From positions 1 to 6,183 of the forward strand of contig JAUIGA010000206.1 of NCBI GenBank assembly GCA_030430125.1: a DNA stretch of 6,183 nt, written 5' to 3'. Every line of letters starts with the position of its first letter. Within the stretch, counting starts at the first letter, position 1. Origin of the DNA: Chloroflexia bacterium. GTDB taxonomy: Bacteria; Chloroflexota; Chloroflexia; Thermomicrobiales; UBA6265. The position numbers and the translations under genes were made by a program. The notes under the pieces are model-generated. The model was not told where the DNA came from. It made no database searches and saw only the letters and a program-made list of their open reading frames with translations. This document shows positions 5,849 to 6,183 of this stretch, piece by piece.

Positions 5849-6183
5849 CTAGGTCGCGACGGCTTCACTCGTGCGCTGGAGCCATTGCTCGCCGGCGGCC
5901 TGTGCCTCTCGGCTCGACTCGCCAATCGCGTGACCTGCCACGAAGACATTCTCCTCCCCAATCTTGTCCAGATGTCCCGTACGCGCCATGCGCGACTTGA
6001 CCTCGGGCTCGACACCAGACAACAGCAACAGACCATCCTGGCTTTGCAGTTGCTCGGCATAGCGACCAACGACGTTGAGAAACGTGCTGCCCAGGGATGT
6101 GTGCCCGCGGAGACGGATGACCACCACCGCACGGTGAGAGTCCGCAACCGCCGGGAGTTGCTCGCTGAGGCTTCTGGCCCCAG
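5849..6183 (-). CDS. C-terminal STAS domain of a probable SulP-family anion transporter (5' end outside window)
   Basis: The frame is open from the window edge to TAG 5849-5851, with 110 complete codons visible and the start beyond the edge. The visible protein is a single STAS-like domain: the strand AVVVIRLRG, then HTSLGSTFLNVVGRYAEQL, the strand DGLLLLSGV, the helix with VKSRMARTGHLDKIG, the strand NVFVAG, and a last amphipathic helix with EAQAAGEQWL. This order (LRG..LGSTF, L.L.GV, RTG..D.IG, A...WL) matches the STAS tail of SulP transporters, which move sulfate, bicarbonate or other anions across the inner membrane, with STAS in the cytoplasm. The membrane part is not in view, so a STAS protein of another kind remains possible. 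A GTG at 6127 could look like a start but cuts the first STAS strand and lacks a clear ribosome-binding site. Confidence 0.8.
   Translation of the reverse strand, partial: GARSLSEQLPAVADSHRAVVVIRLRGHTSLGSTFLNVVGRYAEQLQSQDGLLLLSGVEPEVKSRMARTGHLDKIGEENVFVAGHAIGESSREAQAAGEQWLQRTSEAVAT

Noticed and set aside
4237..6000. A 587-codon + strand open frame opposite the HerA-like and DUF308 genes
   Set aside because: It is codon-aligned antisense to both genes and exists because they avoid TTA, CTA and TCA codons, as expected in GC-rich DNA. It crosses two intergenic gaps and its translation is polar and low in structure, with no known motif.

Overview
The window is GC-rich (about 60% by eye). It carries five protein-coding genes, two of them cut by the window edges, arranged around one convergent intergenic region. 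One start codon is GTG, and stop codons are TGA or TAG. The gene content is a SulP-type anion transporter end, an HdeD/DUF308 membrane protein, a HerA-like ATPase, a DTDRYV-type integral membrane protein and a Vps62-like domain protein. The sequence style suggests a high-GC bacterium such as an actinobacterium or a Chloroflexota (Thermomicrobia-like) lineage. That placement is an impression only, because no rRNA or other marker gene is present.

Left part (1-1884, + strand): the 3' portion of a secreted or membrane-anchored protein. It begins inside a signal peptide, continues with a Vps62/DUF946-like extracytoplasmic domain, and ends in a polytopic membrane domain.

Middle (1885-2281): a non-coding stretch of about 400 bases between two converging genes. 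It holds a perfect hairpin overlapping the stop codon of the left gene, a second strong 8-bp hairpin, a short tandem repeat with a palindrome, and a degenerate 63-base tandem duplication. No tRNA, CRISPR or mobile element was seen.

Right part (2282-6183, - strand): four genes in one direction. In transcription order they are the C-terminal STAS end of a SulP-like transporter (5849-6183, cut by the edge), a DUF308/HdeD-like membrane protein (5014-5739), a HerA/DUF87-type ATPase (3310-4947) and an integral membrane protein with a large extracytoplasmic domain (2282-3256). The gaps are 109, 66 and 53 bases with no strong terminator between them, so co-transcription is possible but not shown. Four of the five genes encode envelope proteins; the HerA-like ATPase is the only evident cytoplasmic nucleic-acid enzyme, and no NurA nuclease is visible beside it.

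No clear new system is demonstrated. The best leads are the 63-base tandem duplication in the convergent region, the fusion of a Vps62-like domain to a polytopic membrane domain, and the HerA-like ATPase sitting among membrane-protein genes without its usual nuclease partner.
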